Below are positions 1-6,941 of a DNA stretch of 11,552 nt, piece by piece. The position numbers and the translations under genes are program-made. The notes below the pieces were generated by a model that worked only from the letters and a program-made list of their open reading frames with translations, was not told where the DNA came from and ran no database searches. Numbering within the stretch: position 1 is the stretch's first letter; every line of letters starts with the position of its first letter. This stretch comes from a bacterium. GTDB lineage: Bacteria > Arandabacterota > Arandabacteria > Arandabacterales > Arandabacteraceae. The stretch lies in assembly GCA_025774405.1 (NCBI GenBank), contig JALGWB010000095.1, forward strand, positions 1 to 11,552, in the 5' to 3' direction.

Positions 1-512
1 AGAGCGATCAGCGCCATCAAGGCATGTGTCAGGGATGGGGGGCTTGTGCTCTTCGTGGCAACCAAGAAGCAAGCCAAGGACGTGATTCGGGAGGAAGCAA
101 GGCGCTGTGAGATGCCTTTCGTTGTCGAAAGATGGCTTGGCGGGATGCTCACCAACTTTCAGACCATCCGCAACAATGTTAAGCGGCTTGAGGAACTTGA
201 GGCTATGGAGGCCGATGGGAGACTTGCCTCACTCTCGAAGAAGGAAGCTACTTCAGTGATGAAGCAAAGGATGAAGCTTCAGAAAGTGCTTGACGGGCTT
301 CGCAAGATGGATGCAATCCCTGGAATGGTTTTCGTGGTTGATACGAGATTCCAGGCAATGATGATGCCATACGTTCGATAAAGCTCTTCGCACGCGCAGT
401 ATCAAATGCAATAATTGAAGCCAAAGGCATAAGCACCGAGGGCGCATTTGAGCCCGAAGAAGTGAAGGCTGAAGCTATGACTGATTCTCAAGATTCTGAT
501 CAGCCTGAATGA
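1..512 (+). CDS. rpsB: 30S ribosomal protein S2, 5'-partial and frameshifted by an apparent internal deletion
   Basis: S2 is a structural protein of the small ribosomal subunit, needed for late 30S assembly and S1 attachment. The window begins inside the gene. Frame 1 (positions 1-381) reads through family hallmarks: LFVATKKQA, RWLGGMLTNFQTIR, a KKEA stretch and the FVVDT strand, then drifts into non-S2 residues and stops at 379-381. The S2 C-terminal region resumes in another frame from about 342: YEIPGNDDAIRSIKL, then an acidic tail, with the true stop at 510-512. The conserved segment expected between these halves (the LGIPVxAIVDTNxDP region, about 32 residues in E. coli S2) is absent. The second frame has a TGA at 339-341, so the junction is confined to about 340-348. 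As written the gene could not make normal S2. Identity is certain; whether the lesion is real is doubtful. tsf follows 16 nt downstream, the classical arrangement. Confidence 0.93.
340..348 (+). other. Deletion junction in rpsB
   Basis: Here the reading of S2 jumps from FVVD (frame 1) to YEIPGNDD (frame 3). Compared with E. coli S2, about 32 codons are missing, and the frame change requires a loss of 3n+1 nt, so about 97 nt. If the lost sequence continued with a Thr codon after VVD, a short TACG microhomology could have joined the two ends. That microhomology is inference, since the missing bases cannot be seen. Confidence 0.75.
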
Positions 513-517
513 TTATC

Positions 518-526
518 GGAGGTAGG
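518..526 (+). promoter_or_regulatory. Strong ribosome binding site for tsf
   Basis: GGAGGTAGG lies just upstream of the tsf ATG at 529, within the 16-nt gap after the rpsB stop. The GGAGG core (518-522) ends 6 nt before the ATG. It fixes the tsf start and is the best Shine-Dalgarno match in the window. Confidence 0.75.
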
Positions 527-528
527 AT

Positions 529-1128
529 ATGGAGGTTTCGATTGATAAGGTGAAGCTCCTGCGGGAGAAAACCGGCGCTGGTATAATGGACTGCAAGAAG
601 GCACTTGCCGAGACGGGCGGTGATGTGGATGCAGCAGTTGAATTCCTGAGAAAGAAGGGAATCGCAAAGGCATCAAAACTGGTTTCGAGAAAAGCATCCG
701 AGGGTCTGGTGCATGCCTATATCCATCCTGGAGGTAGAATCGGATCACTTGTTGAGGTAAACTGTGAAACAGATTTTGTTGCAAGGACCGAAGAGTTCCA
801 GACACTTGTTAAGGATATAGCAATGCAGGTTGCTGCAACAGCCCCACGGGCTTTGAGTCCTGAGGATCTTGATCAGGAGATCGTTGAGAAAGAGAAGGAC
901 ATCTATCGAAGTCAGGCTGTGGCTGAGGGCAAGCCCGAGAAGATTGTTGAAAAGATCGTGGAAAACAAGATTCAGAAGTTCTACGAGGAAGTGTGCTTGC
1001 TTGAGCAGGCATTCATCAAAGATCCTGATGTCAAAGTGAGTGATCTGGTCAAGGAGCTGTCTGGCAAGGTTGGCGAGAACATTGTCATAAGAAGGTTTGC
1101 GAGGTTCCAGCTAGGTGATCTTTCTTAA
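529..1128 (+). CDS. tsf: Elongation factor Ts (short form)
   Basis: EF-Ts is the cytoplasmic guanine-nucleotide exchange factor that regenerates EF-Tu-GTP during translation elongation. The 199-aa product opens with the N-terminal UBA-like module (KLLREKTGAGIMDCKKAL, about residues 9-26), followed by the linker EFLRKKGIAKASK. It then has the core signature VNCETDFVART, whose TDFVA contacts the EF-Tu nucleotide-binding domain. The C-terminal part contains the usual helical IVENKIQKFYEEVCLLEQ segment and a GENIVIRRFARF strand. At about 200 aa it matches the short EF-Ts class (as in Thermus) rather than the ~283-aa E. coli form, so it probably has a single core subdomain. The ATG is set by GGAGG just upstream. 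It is presumably co-transcribed with rpsB (16-nt gap) and pyrH (18-nt gap). No internal anomaly seen. Confidence 0.96.
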   Translation: MEVSIDKVKLLREKTGAGIMDCKKALAETGGDVDAAVEFLRKKGIAKASKLVSRKASEGLVHAYIHPGGRIGSLVEVNCETDFVARTEEFQTLVKDIAMQVAATAPRALSPEDLDQEIVEKEKDIYRSQAVAEGKPEKIVEKIVENKIQKFYEEVCLLEQAFIKDPDVKVSDLVKELSGKVGENIVIRRFARFQLGDLS

Positions 1129-1146
1129 GGTAGGTGGAAAGCGACT

Positions 1147-1875
1147 TTGACCGGAGCACGATACAAGCGCATACTGCTTAAGATAAGTGGTGAGGTGCTT
1201 GGTGGATCCTCCCCGGGTGGATTTGACGTTGATTTCATCAAGGATTTGGTCGGTCAGCTTAAAGGGGTGAGTGATCTGGGAGTAGGCATAGGCGTCGTCG
1301 TTGGTGGCGGTAATGTTCTGCGAGGAAGTCACGCTCAGCATCAAGGTCTCAGCCGTGTTGCTGCCGATTACATCGGGATGCTCGGCACAGTCATCAATGG
1401 AATTGCTCTCAGGGATATTGCTACATCACTCGGACTTGACCTGAGAGTTATGACCTGTCTTGCCGGAAGTGGTGTGGTTGAACCCTATGTTGTTGAGGAG
1501 GCAATAGAGCATATCGAACAGGGGTGCCCAGTGGTTATCGTCGGTGGGACAGGTAATCCCTTCCTCACAACCGATACCGCTGCTGCCCTTCGAGCGGCGG
1601 AAATCAAGGCAGATATTCTACTTAAAGCAACCAAGGTCGATGGGGTCTATACATCTGACCCCATGGTCAACTCAGACGCCACCAGATTTGAGAGGATCAC
1701 TTACAGAGAAGCTGCACAGCTTGAGCTTGAGTTCATGGATCGTTCAGCACTTTGGATCTGCCAGCAGACGAACATGCCCATCGTGGTCTTCAACGTACAT
1801 GAGCAAGATGGCGTCAGGCGAATCGTGCTCGGTGAGCCGATCGGGACTATAGTTGAGGGGGTGTCCAATGATTGA
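1147..1875 (+). CDS. pyrH: Uridylate (UMP) kinase
   Basis: PyrH phosphorylates UMP to UDP with ATP, supplying pyrimidine nucleotides. It is a hexameric bacterial enzyme of the amino-acid kinase family, unrelated to eukaryotic UMP/CMP kinases. Landmarks in the 242-aa product are KISGE (12-16), the glycine-rich VVGGGNVLRG (51-60), DYIGMLGTVIN (74-84), the nucleotide-binding GTGNPFLTTDTAA (134-146) and KVDGVYTSDP (163-172). Length is typical. The start is a TTG: the frame is closed by the tsf stop at 1126-1128 and offers no ATG or GTG before the conserved residues. AGGTGG at 1132-1137 sits 9 nt upstream. The 3' end overlaps frr by 8 nt, suggesting translational coupling. Confidence 0.96.
   Translation: MTGARYKRILLKISGEVLGGSSPGGFDVDFIKDLVGQLKGVSDLGVGIGVVVGGGNVLRGSHAQHQGLSRVAADYIGMLGTVINGIALRDIATSLGLDLRVMTCLAGSGVVEPYVVEEAIEHIEQGCPVVIVGGTGNPFLTTDTAAALRAAEIKADILLKATKVDGVYTSDPMVNSDATRFERITYREAAQLELEFMDRSALWICQQTNMPIVVFNVHEQDGVRRIVLGEPIGTIVEGVSND
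1855..1861 (+). promoter_or_regulatory. Ribosome binding site that sets the frr start
   Basis: GAGGGGG lies inside the 3' end of pyrH, 6 nt before the ATG at 1868. It supports that ATG over the in-frame TTG at 1853, which lies upstream of the site and would add only five non-conserved residues. Confidence 0.6.
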
Positions 1876-2425
1876 CGATATCCTCCAAGATGCTGAGGAG
1901 CGGATGAAGAAAAGCCTTGCAGCTTTCAGACGTGAACTGGCGGGCATAAGAACTGGCAAGGCTACGACTACCTTGCTTGACTCTGTCAAGGTGGAGTGCT
2001 ACGGACAGGTCATGCCCCTCAATCAGGTAGCAAGCATAAGTGTTCCTGAATCACGCCTGATATTGGTACAGCCCTGGGACAGAACGATTGTTGGTGATGT
2101 TGAGAAAGCGATCCACAAGTCTGAGCTCGGCCTGGTACCAAATACCGATGGCAATGTTATAAGGATTTCCATCCCACCGCTGACTGAGGAACGTCGCAAG
2201 GAGCTGGTCAAGGTCGTGCGCAAGCAAGCTGAGGACGCGAGAGTCTCGATACGCAACATAAGAAGGGATGCAAATGAGAGTCTCAAGAAAGCTCAGAAGG
2301 ATGGATCCATCTCGGAGGACGATTCTCACAAGGCGATGGATAAGGTTCAGAAACTTACCGACAAGTATATCGGTGAAATAGAGGAAAATTTGAAATCCAA
2401 GGAAGCCGAGATTATGGAGGTGTAG
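1868..2425 (+). CDS. frr: Ribosome recycling factor
   Basis: RRF works with EF-G to split post-termination ribosomes from mRNA. From the ATG at 1868 the product is 185 aa, the canonical RRF length. Family landmarks are visible in order: the N-terminal helix RMKKSLAAFRRELAGIRTGK, the domain II region with YGQVMPLNQVASISVPESR and LILVQPWD, then DGNVIRISIPPLTEERRKEL and the long C-terminal helices (VRIRNIRRDAN-like VSIRNIRRDAN, DKVQKLTDKYIGEIE). All three helices of domain I are represented. The start overlaps the pyrH stop by 8 nt. A 49-nt gap with no obvious terminator separates it from uppS. Nothing odd. Confidence 0.96.
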   Translation: MIDDILQDAEERMKKSLAAFRRELAGIRTGKATTTLLDSVKVECYGQVMPLNQVASISVPESRLILVQPWDRTIVGDVEKAIHKSELGLVPNTDGNVIRISIPPLTEERRKELVKVVRKQAEDARVSIRNIRRDANESLKKAQKDGSISEDDSHKAMDKVQKLTDKYIGEIEENLKSKEAEIMEV

Positions 2426-2474
2426 ATACCTTCCCTCTGATCTCCATGAACTTGTCTCCCCTGAGCCGGAAAAG

Positions 2475-3251
2475 ATGACGCCAATGACTGAGAAAGAGGT
2501 CAAGGCACTTGAACAGAAGATCATAAGGAAAGGAAACCTGCCTAAGCATGTTGCGATCATCATGGATGGCAATGGTCGTTGGGCAAGGAAACGCGGTTTA
2601 CCGCGTGTTGCTGGTCACAGGGCCGGGATAAAGGCAGTGAAGGAGGTTGTAAAGGGCTGTGCCAGTCTGGGGATTGAATATCTGACACTCTACACTTTCT
2701 CTGTTGAGAACTGGAATCGACCTGTACGAGAAGTGAACGCCCTGATGCGATTTCTCCGCGAAACCCTTCGCAACGAGGTCGATGATCTTGACCGCAACAA
2801 TGTGAGACTGAGAACCATTGGCAGGATTCAAGATCTACCTCTTTCTGTCAGACGTGAGATTGAGCGCGCAAGAGCTATGCTTGATGACAACACAGGTCTG
2901 ACACTGGTACTCGCCCTCTCATATGGTGGAAGGGTTGAGATAGTCGAAGCGATGAGGAAAATCGCTGCAAGGGTCCAAACTGGTGAGCTTCGTCCGGAAG
3001 ATGTGGATGCCGAGATCGTAAGCCAGAGTCTCTATACCAACGGGATGCCAGATCCTGATCTTCTCATACGAACCAGTGGGGAGATGCGAGTCAGCAACTT
3101 CCTGCTATGGCAAATAGCCTACGCCGAGCTGTGGATTACCGATGTCCTGTGGCCGGACTTCCGCCGTAAACATCTCTACCAAGCCATAATGGCTTATCAG
3201 GAAAGGGAAAGGCGTTTTGGAAGAGTCCCCTCACGGAGGAAATCAAGATAG
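2475..3251 (+). CDS. uppS: Undecaprenyl diphosphate synthase (cis-prenyltransferase)
   Basis: UppS condenses farnesyl diphosphate with isopentenyl diphosphate units in cis to make undecaprenyl diphosphate, precursor of the lipid carrier for peptidoglycan and surface glycans. The 258-aa product carries HVAIIMDGNGRWA with the catalytic Asp at about residue 31, the GHRAG motif at 47-51, TLYTFSVENWNRP (71-83), RTSGE (199-203) with SNFLLWQ (207-213), and the C-terminal DVLWPDF plus RERRFG. These match the cis-prenyltransferase family regions, and the length is normal. A weak GGAAAAG (2468-2474) directly abuts the first ATG; the second in-frame ATG at 2484 sits 9 nt from it and could be the true start, which would remove three residues. 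The 3' end overlaps cdsA by 35 nt. Confidence 0.95.
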   Translation: MTPMTEKEVKALEQKIIRKGNLPKHVAIIMDGNGRWARKRGLPRVAGHRAGIKAVKEVVKGCASLGIEYLTLYTFSVENWNRPVREVNALMRFLRETLRNEVDDLDRNNVRLRTIGRIQDLPLSVRREIERARAMLDDNTGLTLVLALSYGGRVEIVEAMRKIAARVQTGELRPEDVDAEIVSQSLYTNGMPDPDLLIRTSGEMRVSNFLLWQIAYAELWITDVLWPDFRRKHLYQAIMAYQERERRFGRVPSRRKSR

Positions 3252-4077
3252 CAACTCCCAAGGCAGGAACCTCGCAAAGAGGGTCATTGTTGGTATAGTC
3301 CTCATCCCCCTGGTGATCATAATAACCCACGTGGGTGGAGTGCTCTTTACGATTTTTGTTGCTTCACTTGCCTGGGTAGCCTATGCCGAGTTCTGTCGGA
3401 TGTTTGCATTCTGGCGTCCCGCTCTGTTGCTGGGTGGCATAGCAACTTTCTCAATCTGTCTGGCATTCGGTTTGAAGCAGGAGGCTTCACTGGAGATAGC
3501 AGCAATCATTCTGATGGCGCTATTTATCGAGCGCCTGATGCGAACTGAGATCAGACTGTTTGCCGGCAGTATTACAACCACAGTAATGGGGGTCATGTAT
3601 ACCGGCTGGCTTCTTGGGTATTTCATTTTGCTGAGAAATATGGACATCGAGACCGAAGCAGCCACAGTCAGGGGTAGCCAGCTGGTTTATCTTGTTCTGG
3701 TCATTACCTGGACCTATGATACGGTTGCTTACATGGTTGGTACTTTCCTCGGTAAGCGGAAGATATTCAGCAAGATATCGCCATCGAAAACCCTTGAAGG
3801 TACGGTCGGGGGTTTTGGGGCGTCCGTTATCGCCTCCCTGGTTTCAAGAGCTACATTCATAGAATCGATAACTATTTCTGAGGCTGTTTTCGTTGGCCTG
3901 TTGCTGGCCGTGTTTGCTCAGATGGGTGATCTTGTTGAATCCGTGCTCAAACGGAGTGCGGGAATAAAGGATTCTTCACATATCCTTCCAGGTCATGGTG
4001 GTATCCTTGATCGCTTCGACAGCCTTCTTTTCACCGGTCCTGTGATGTATCTATATGCTAAGTTGATGATGCTATGA
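3217..4077 (+). CDS. cdsA: Phosphatidate cytidylyltransferase (CDP-diglyceride synthase)
   Basis: CdsA is an integral inner-membrane enzyme converting phosphatidic acid and CTP to CDP-diacylglycerol, the branch-point precursor of all phospholipids. The 286-aa product has multiple hydrophobic segments (for example residues ~22-45, 70-85, 92-105, 155-175, 222-236). It has WTYDTVAY with a conserved Asp at ~168, SPSKTLEG at 188-195, and the full family signature SVLKRSAGIKDSSHILPGHG and onward at 242-268, including the HGGILDRFD core. The start is a TTG inside uppS (35-nt overlap) with GGAAAGG just upstream. The first ~19 residues are polar and poorly conserved, so the exact start is the least certain part. 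It shares an ATGA overlap with dxr. Confidence 0.94.
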   Translation: MEESPHGGNQDSNSQGRNLAKRVIVGIVLIPLVIIITHVGGVLFTIFVASLAWVAYAEFCRMFAFWRPALLLGGIATFSICLAFGLKQEASLEIAAIILMALFIERLMRTEIRLFAGSITTTVMGVMYTGWLLGYFILLRNMDIETEAATVRGSQLVYLVLVITWTYDTVAYMVGTFLGKRKIFSKISPSKTLEGTVGGFGASVIASLVSRATFIESITISEAVFVGLLLAVFAQMGDLVESVLKRSAGIKDSSHILPGHGGILDRFDSLLFTGPVMYLYAKLMML

Positions 4078-5237
4078 AGAAGCAATGCAGGAAGATCGTG
4101 GTGCTCGGCTCAACTGGTTCTATCGGGAAGAGCACACTTGATGTGGTCCGCTCACTCGGTGGAAGGGTAGAGGTAGTGGGGCTGTCCGCCAGGACTAACC
4201 TTCCTGAGCTGGTAAGGCAAGCCGAGGAGTTCATGCCGGAAGCAGTCGGCATCATAGATGAATCACTTGCCCAACAACTCAAGAGTCACTTACCCGGAAG
4301 AAAGATCTTCAGTGGTGAGAATGCCCTTGTGGATCTTGCCACACTGGCAGATGTAGATCTTGTCGTTGTTTCAGTTGTCGGTTCGGCTGGTATAGCACCA
4401 ACCCTTGCAGCAATCGAGGCTGGCAAGGATGTCGCCCTTGCCAACAAGGAGAGCCTGGTCGCTGCAGGTGGCATTATTGTTGATGCTGCTGCATCAAGCG
4501 GTATCAACCTCATACCGATTGACAGCGAGCATAGTGCAGTCTATCAATGCCTGCGTGGTGAGCAGATCTCGACTGTCAGCAGAATCGTACTTACAGCCTC
4601 AGGTGGACCCCTTATTGATATGGAGCCGGCAGAAATCGAGAGTGTCAGAGTTGTGGATGCTCTGCGGCATCCAACCTGGATGATGGGCAGGAAAGTAACA
4701 ATTGATTCAGCAACGCTTCTTAACAAGGGTTTCGAAGTCATCGAGGCTCATTGGCTTTTCGGGCTCGAGGCCGATCGAATAGATGTCGTAGTCGAACGTA
4801 ATTCCATCGTGCATTCACTGGTGGAGTTCATAGATGGCTCTGTGGTTGCGCTGCTTTCGTTGCCTGATATGCGCTTGCCGATCCAATTTGCCTTGACCTA
4901 TCCGGAACGAATCGAGACTCATCTTCCTCGGATGGATCTGACTGAGGTGGGCAATCTGACGTTCGAGAAGCCAGATGTTGGTAAGTTTCCGTGCCTGCAA
5001 TTGGCTTACGACGTGGCAAGGGTGGGAGGAACGGCTCCGGCAGTTCTGAGTGCAGCTGATGAGATCGTGGTAGAAGCTTTCCTTGACGGTAGAATTGGAT
5101 TTGGACAGATTCATCGTATACTCAGGGAGGTTGTCGATAGCCATGCTGTTGAGGCTGGAACGGACCTTGATAATATCCTCAAAGCGGATGCCTGGGCCAG
5201 GGAGGCAGCCAGGACAATAATGTCTAAACTTTCCTGA
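4074..5237 (+). CDS. dxr: 1-deoxy-D-xylulose 5-phosphate reductoisomerase
   Basis: Dxr (IspC) catalyses the NADPH- and divalent-metal-dependent conversion of DXP to 2-C-methyl-D-erythritol 4-phosphate, the committed step of the MEP isoprenoid pathway. Seen in the 387-aa product: the NADPH-binding GSTGSIG (12-18), ANKESLV (123-129), and metal ligands Asp150 and Glu152 in IPIDSEHSA. TASGGP includes Ser176, HPTWMMGRK the active-site loop with His199, and DSATLLNKGFEVIEAHWLF holds Ser212, Asn217, Lys218 and Glu221. His247 is present in SIVHS and PDMRLPI follows. The residues just before SIVHS read VVERN where most homologues read HPQ. Length is standard. It starts in an ATGA overlap with cdsA, implying translational coupling, and ends 11 nt before rseP. 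Confidence 0.95.
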   Translation: MKKQCRKIVVLGSTGSIGKSTLDVVRSLGGRVEVVGLSARTNLPELVRQAEEFMPEAVGIIDESLAQQLKSHLPGRKIFSGENALVDLATLADVDLVVVSVVGSAGIAPTLAAIEAGKDVALANKESLVAAGGIIVDAAASSGINLIPIDSEHSAVYQCLRGEQISTVSRIVLTASGGPLIDMEPAEIESVRVVDALRHPTWMMGRKVTIDSATLLNKGFEVIEAHWLFGLEADRIDVVVERNSIVHSLVEFIDGSVVALLSLPDMRLPIQFALTYPERIETHLPRMDLTEVGNLTFEKPDVGKFPCLQLAYDVARVGGTAPAVLSAADEIVVEAFLDGRIGFGQIHRILREVVDSHAVEAGTDLDNILKADAWAREAARTIMSKLS

Positions 5238-5242
5238 AGAGG
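5236..5242 (+). promoter_or_regulatory. Ribosome binding site for rseP
   Basis: GAAGAGG overlaps the last two bases of the dxr stop codon and lies 6 nt before the ATG at 5249. It selects this ATG, which also gives the proper N-terminal membrane segment ahead of HELGH. Confidence 0.6.
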
Positions 5243-5248
5243 TTTTGC

Positions 5249-6547
5249 ATGCTCTGGAATGCATCGTATTTCTTTGTTGGGCTTATCATAACGCTCAGCA
5301 TTCTCATCTTTGTCCACGAGCTGGGACATTTCCTGGCGGCGAAGCGATCGGGTGTTCGAATAGAACGCTTCTCCATAGGTTTCGGTCCGAAGATCCTGGG
5401 TTTTCGCCGGGGAGAGACCGAGTATGTGGTGAGCGCCATTCCGTTCGGTGGATACGTCAGGATGGCGGGTGAGGATCCGGATGCTGCCATAACCGGTGCG
5501 GAATGGGAGTTCATGTCCAAGGATAAGAAGACGCGGGCTTTCATAGTGGCTGCCGGCCCCCTCATGAATTTCCTGTTGTCAGTTGTCATCCTGACAATGC
5601 TTGCCAGTTTTGTTGGGGTTGAGGATGTCGAAGACAGTACGATTGGTAAAGTTCCACCGGGCTCACCGGCTGGGACGGCCGGCCTGCGCATGGGTGATGA
5701 GATTTTGGCGATCGGCGATATGGGCGTCAGCAATTGGGATGACATTGTCAGAAACCTACAGGCGAGTCTTGGCAGGTCCACTTCTATTGTTTTCAGGCGG
5801 GAGCGAAGTGTTGAAACCACCAGTGTGGATCTCACTCAAGTCGATTCCTTTGAAGCGATTGGCATAACGGTTTTCCGTGAGCCTATCGTTGGTGACGTTG
5901 CCTGGAAGGGGCCTGCCTATGATGCTGGTATTCGATCAGGCGATCGAATAGTTGCTGTCGGCGGCAATCCTGTGGAGACATGGGAGGACCTGAGGAAAGC
6001 AATCCTCCCCCATCCAGCCGACACACTTGAGATTGCATGGCTGCGTGATGGGCATCTCATGAGATCGGCTGTAGTACCCAAGAATGCAAGCGGCTATGGG
6101 CTTATTGAGATTACTCCCTTGATTGAGCGTCACCGTGTCGATCCGTTACGGGCTTTGAAACTTGGCTTCAATATGACTGTTTGGGCAGCCAAGCAGATCC
6201 GACATGTTACGAGATTCTTTGCGAGTCTTTTCGAACACGGGGGTTCAGCAGATGTGATAGGTGGGCCTATTCGGATTGGTGAAGTAGCGGGCGATGCTCT
6301 AAGATGGGGTCCTTCCAACTTCCTTTGGTTCATTGCCCTTATCAGTGCTCAACTCAGCATAGTCAATCTAATACCGATACCTGTGCTTGACGGTGGTCAC
6401 ATCTTGCTGCTGGGTATTGAGACCGTTTCGAGGCGACCAGTGACGACCAGGCAACGCATGATAGCTCACCAGATTGGCTTTGCATTTCTTCTGGCTTTCA
6501 TGCTGCTCGTCACACTGCATGACATCCTGAGAGTTGCCGGCAGATAG
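5249..6547 (+). CDS. rseP: RIP metalloprotease RseP (site-2 protease)
   Basis: RseP is an inner-membrane zinc protease that cleaves transmembrane segments, in E. coli anti-sigma factor RseA (envelope stress) and leftover signal peptides. The 432-aa product has the catalytic HELGH at residues 23-27 within the first membrane helix and the second zinc-ligand motif LDGGH at 380-384 in NLIPIPVLDGGH. The GFGP, IPFGGYV and AAGPLMNF elements lie near the first active-site half. Two PDZ domains occupy about residues 127-200 (PPGSPAGTAGLRMGDEI) and 210-285 (GPAYDAGIRSGDRIVAVGG), the proteobacterial-type tandem arrangement. C-terminal helices follow the LDGGH. No sigma-E or anti-sigma gene is in the window, so its substrate here is unknown. 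The gene ends 1 nt from the convergent minus-strand ORF. Confidence 0.95.
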   Translation: MLWNASYFFVGLIITLSILIFVHELGHFLAAKRSGVRIERFSIGFGPKILGFRRGETEYVVSAIPFGGYVRMAGEDPDAAITGAEWEFMSKDKKTRAFIVAAGPLMNFLLSVVILTMLASFVGVEDVEDSTIGKVPPGSPAGTAGLRMGDEILAIGDMGVSNWDDIVRNLQASLGRSTSIVFRRERSVETTSVDLTQVDSFEAIGITVFREPIVGDVAWKGPAYDAGIRSGDRIVAVGGNPVETWEDLRKAILPHPADTLEIAWLRDGHLMRSAVVPKNASGYGLIEITPLIERHRVDPLRALKLGFNMTVWAAKQIRHVTRFFASLFEHGGSADVIGGPIRIGEVAGDALRWGPSNFLWFIALISAQLSIVNLIPIPVLDGGHILLLGIETVSRRPVTTRQRMIAHQIGFAFLLAFMLLVTLHDILRVAGR

Positions 6548-6548
6548 G

Positions 6549-6842
6549 TCAACGATGACTCTTCTCGAGAATTGCGGAGAAAACCGGATACCAGAACTCG
6601 GGATCACTTCCATACCTCTCGAGCAGTGAATCGGCGAAAGCTTCAAAATCCCCAGGCCATTGGATGTCATCAAGTTCCGAAGCGAGGATTTCAGGATCAT
6701 GAGCATAAGCGGACTCGACGTAGATGCCTGCCGAGGCAGCTTCGATAAACCGCTGTATATCAGGTTGGTCAGGTACACCCGCATTCCTGGAACAGCATAC
6801 GAGTCCCGCGATAGCAAGCATCAAATACCTGTGGGTTCGCAT
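6549..6842 (-). CDS. Small hypothetical protein with possible signal or lipoprotein N-terminus
   Basis: I do not recognise this 97-aa product. It begins MRTHRYLMLAIAGLVCCSRN, a short basic stretch, a hydrophobic core and two cysteines (16, 17). This resembles an export or lipoprotein signal, but neither cysteine fits a canonical lipobox well. The rest is acidic and helix-prone, with ESAYAHDPEILASELDDI and YGSDPEFWYPVFSAILEK. Codon choice resembles that of the neighbouring genes, and it fills the largest gap in an otherwise tight plus-strand cluster, which argues for a real gene. Against: no clear Shine-Dalgarno precedes the ATG, and a later ATG at residue 8 is possible. It converges on rseP with a 1-nt gap and diverges from the Omp85 gene, so it is outside the operon. 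Confidence that it is coding is moderate; function unknown. Confidence 0.6.
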   Translation of the reverse strand: MRTHRYLMLAIAGLVCCSRNAGVPDQPDIQRFIEAASAGIYVESAYAHDPEILASELDDIQWPGDFEAFADSLLERYGSDPEFWYPVFSAILEKSHR

Positions 6843-6899
6843 CTCAAATTCATTATAATCAATCCTGGTGGAGAAATCACTGTTTTGATTGGGGTCTTA

Positions 6900-6929
6900 T
6901 TGACACGTTGAGCAAGAGTTTGCTAACAT
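6900..6929 (+). promoter_or_regulatory. Candidate sigma70 promoter for the Omp85-tamB pair
   Basis: A perfect TTGACA (6900-6905) is followed after 18 nt by TAACAT (6924-6929), preceded by TGC, which makes an extended -10 element. It faces the Omp85 gene, in the only sizeable non-coding stretch of the window (6843-6941). The predicted transcript would begin near 6936, leaving only about 6 nt before the ATG at 6942, so the message would be almost leaderless. The match is good but could be chance. Confidence 0.42.
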
Positions 6930-6941
6930 CGCGATAAGAAG

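Noticed and set aside
340..381. Programmed frameshift or translational bypass in rpsB
   Set aside because: Bypass elements are extra sequence to be skipped; here conserved coding sequence is missing, so no recoding could restore the protein.
2426..2474. Possible terminator or promoter between frr and uppS
   Set aside because: The 49-nt gap shows no stable hairpin with a T-run and no paired -35/-10 boxes by eye.
2051..2572. Minus-strand 173-codon frame spanning frr and the uppS start
   Set aside because: It is antisense to two well-conserved genes and has no supporting ribosome binding site or family resemblance.
5224..5835. Minus-strand 203-codon frame antisense to rseP
   Set aside because: It is antisense to conserved RseP motifs (HELGH and PDZ1), is rich in Ser, Pro and Arg as expected of a shadow frame, and has no domain I recognise.
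6562..6571. Perfect palindrome TTCTCGAGAA just after rseP, considered as a terminator or operator
   Set aside because: The stem is only 5 bp with no loop and no following T-run, and it coincides with ordinary codons of the minus-strand ORF.
6368..6817. Minus-strand 149-codon frame overlapping the rseP 3' end
   Set aside because: Most of it lies antisense to the conserved LDGGH region of rseP, and its composition looks random; the 6549-6842 frame is the better candidate.
6660..6911. Plus-strand 83-codon frame across the rseP-Omp85 gap
   Set aside because: It overlaps the more protein-like minus-strand ORF, begins with TTG without a ribosome binding site, has no recognisable domain, and reads like a reverse-strand shadow.
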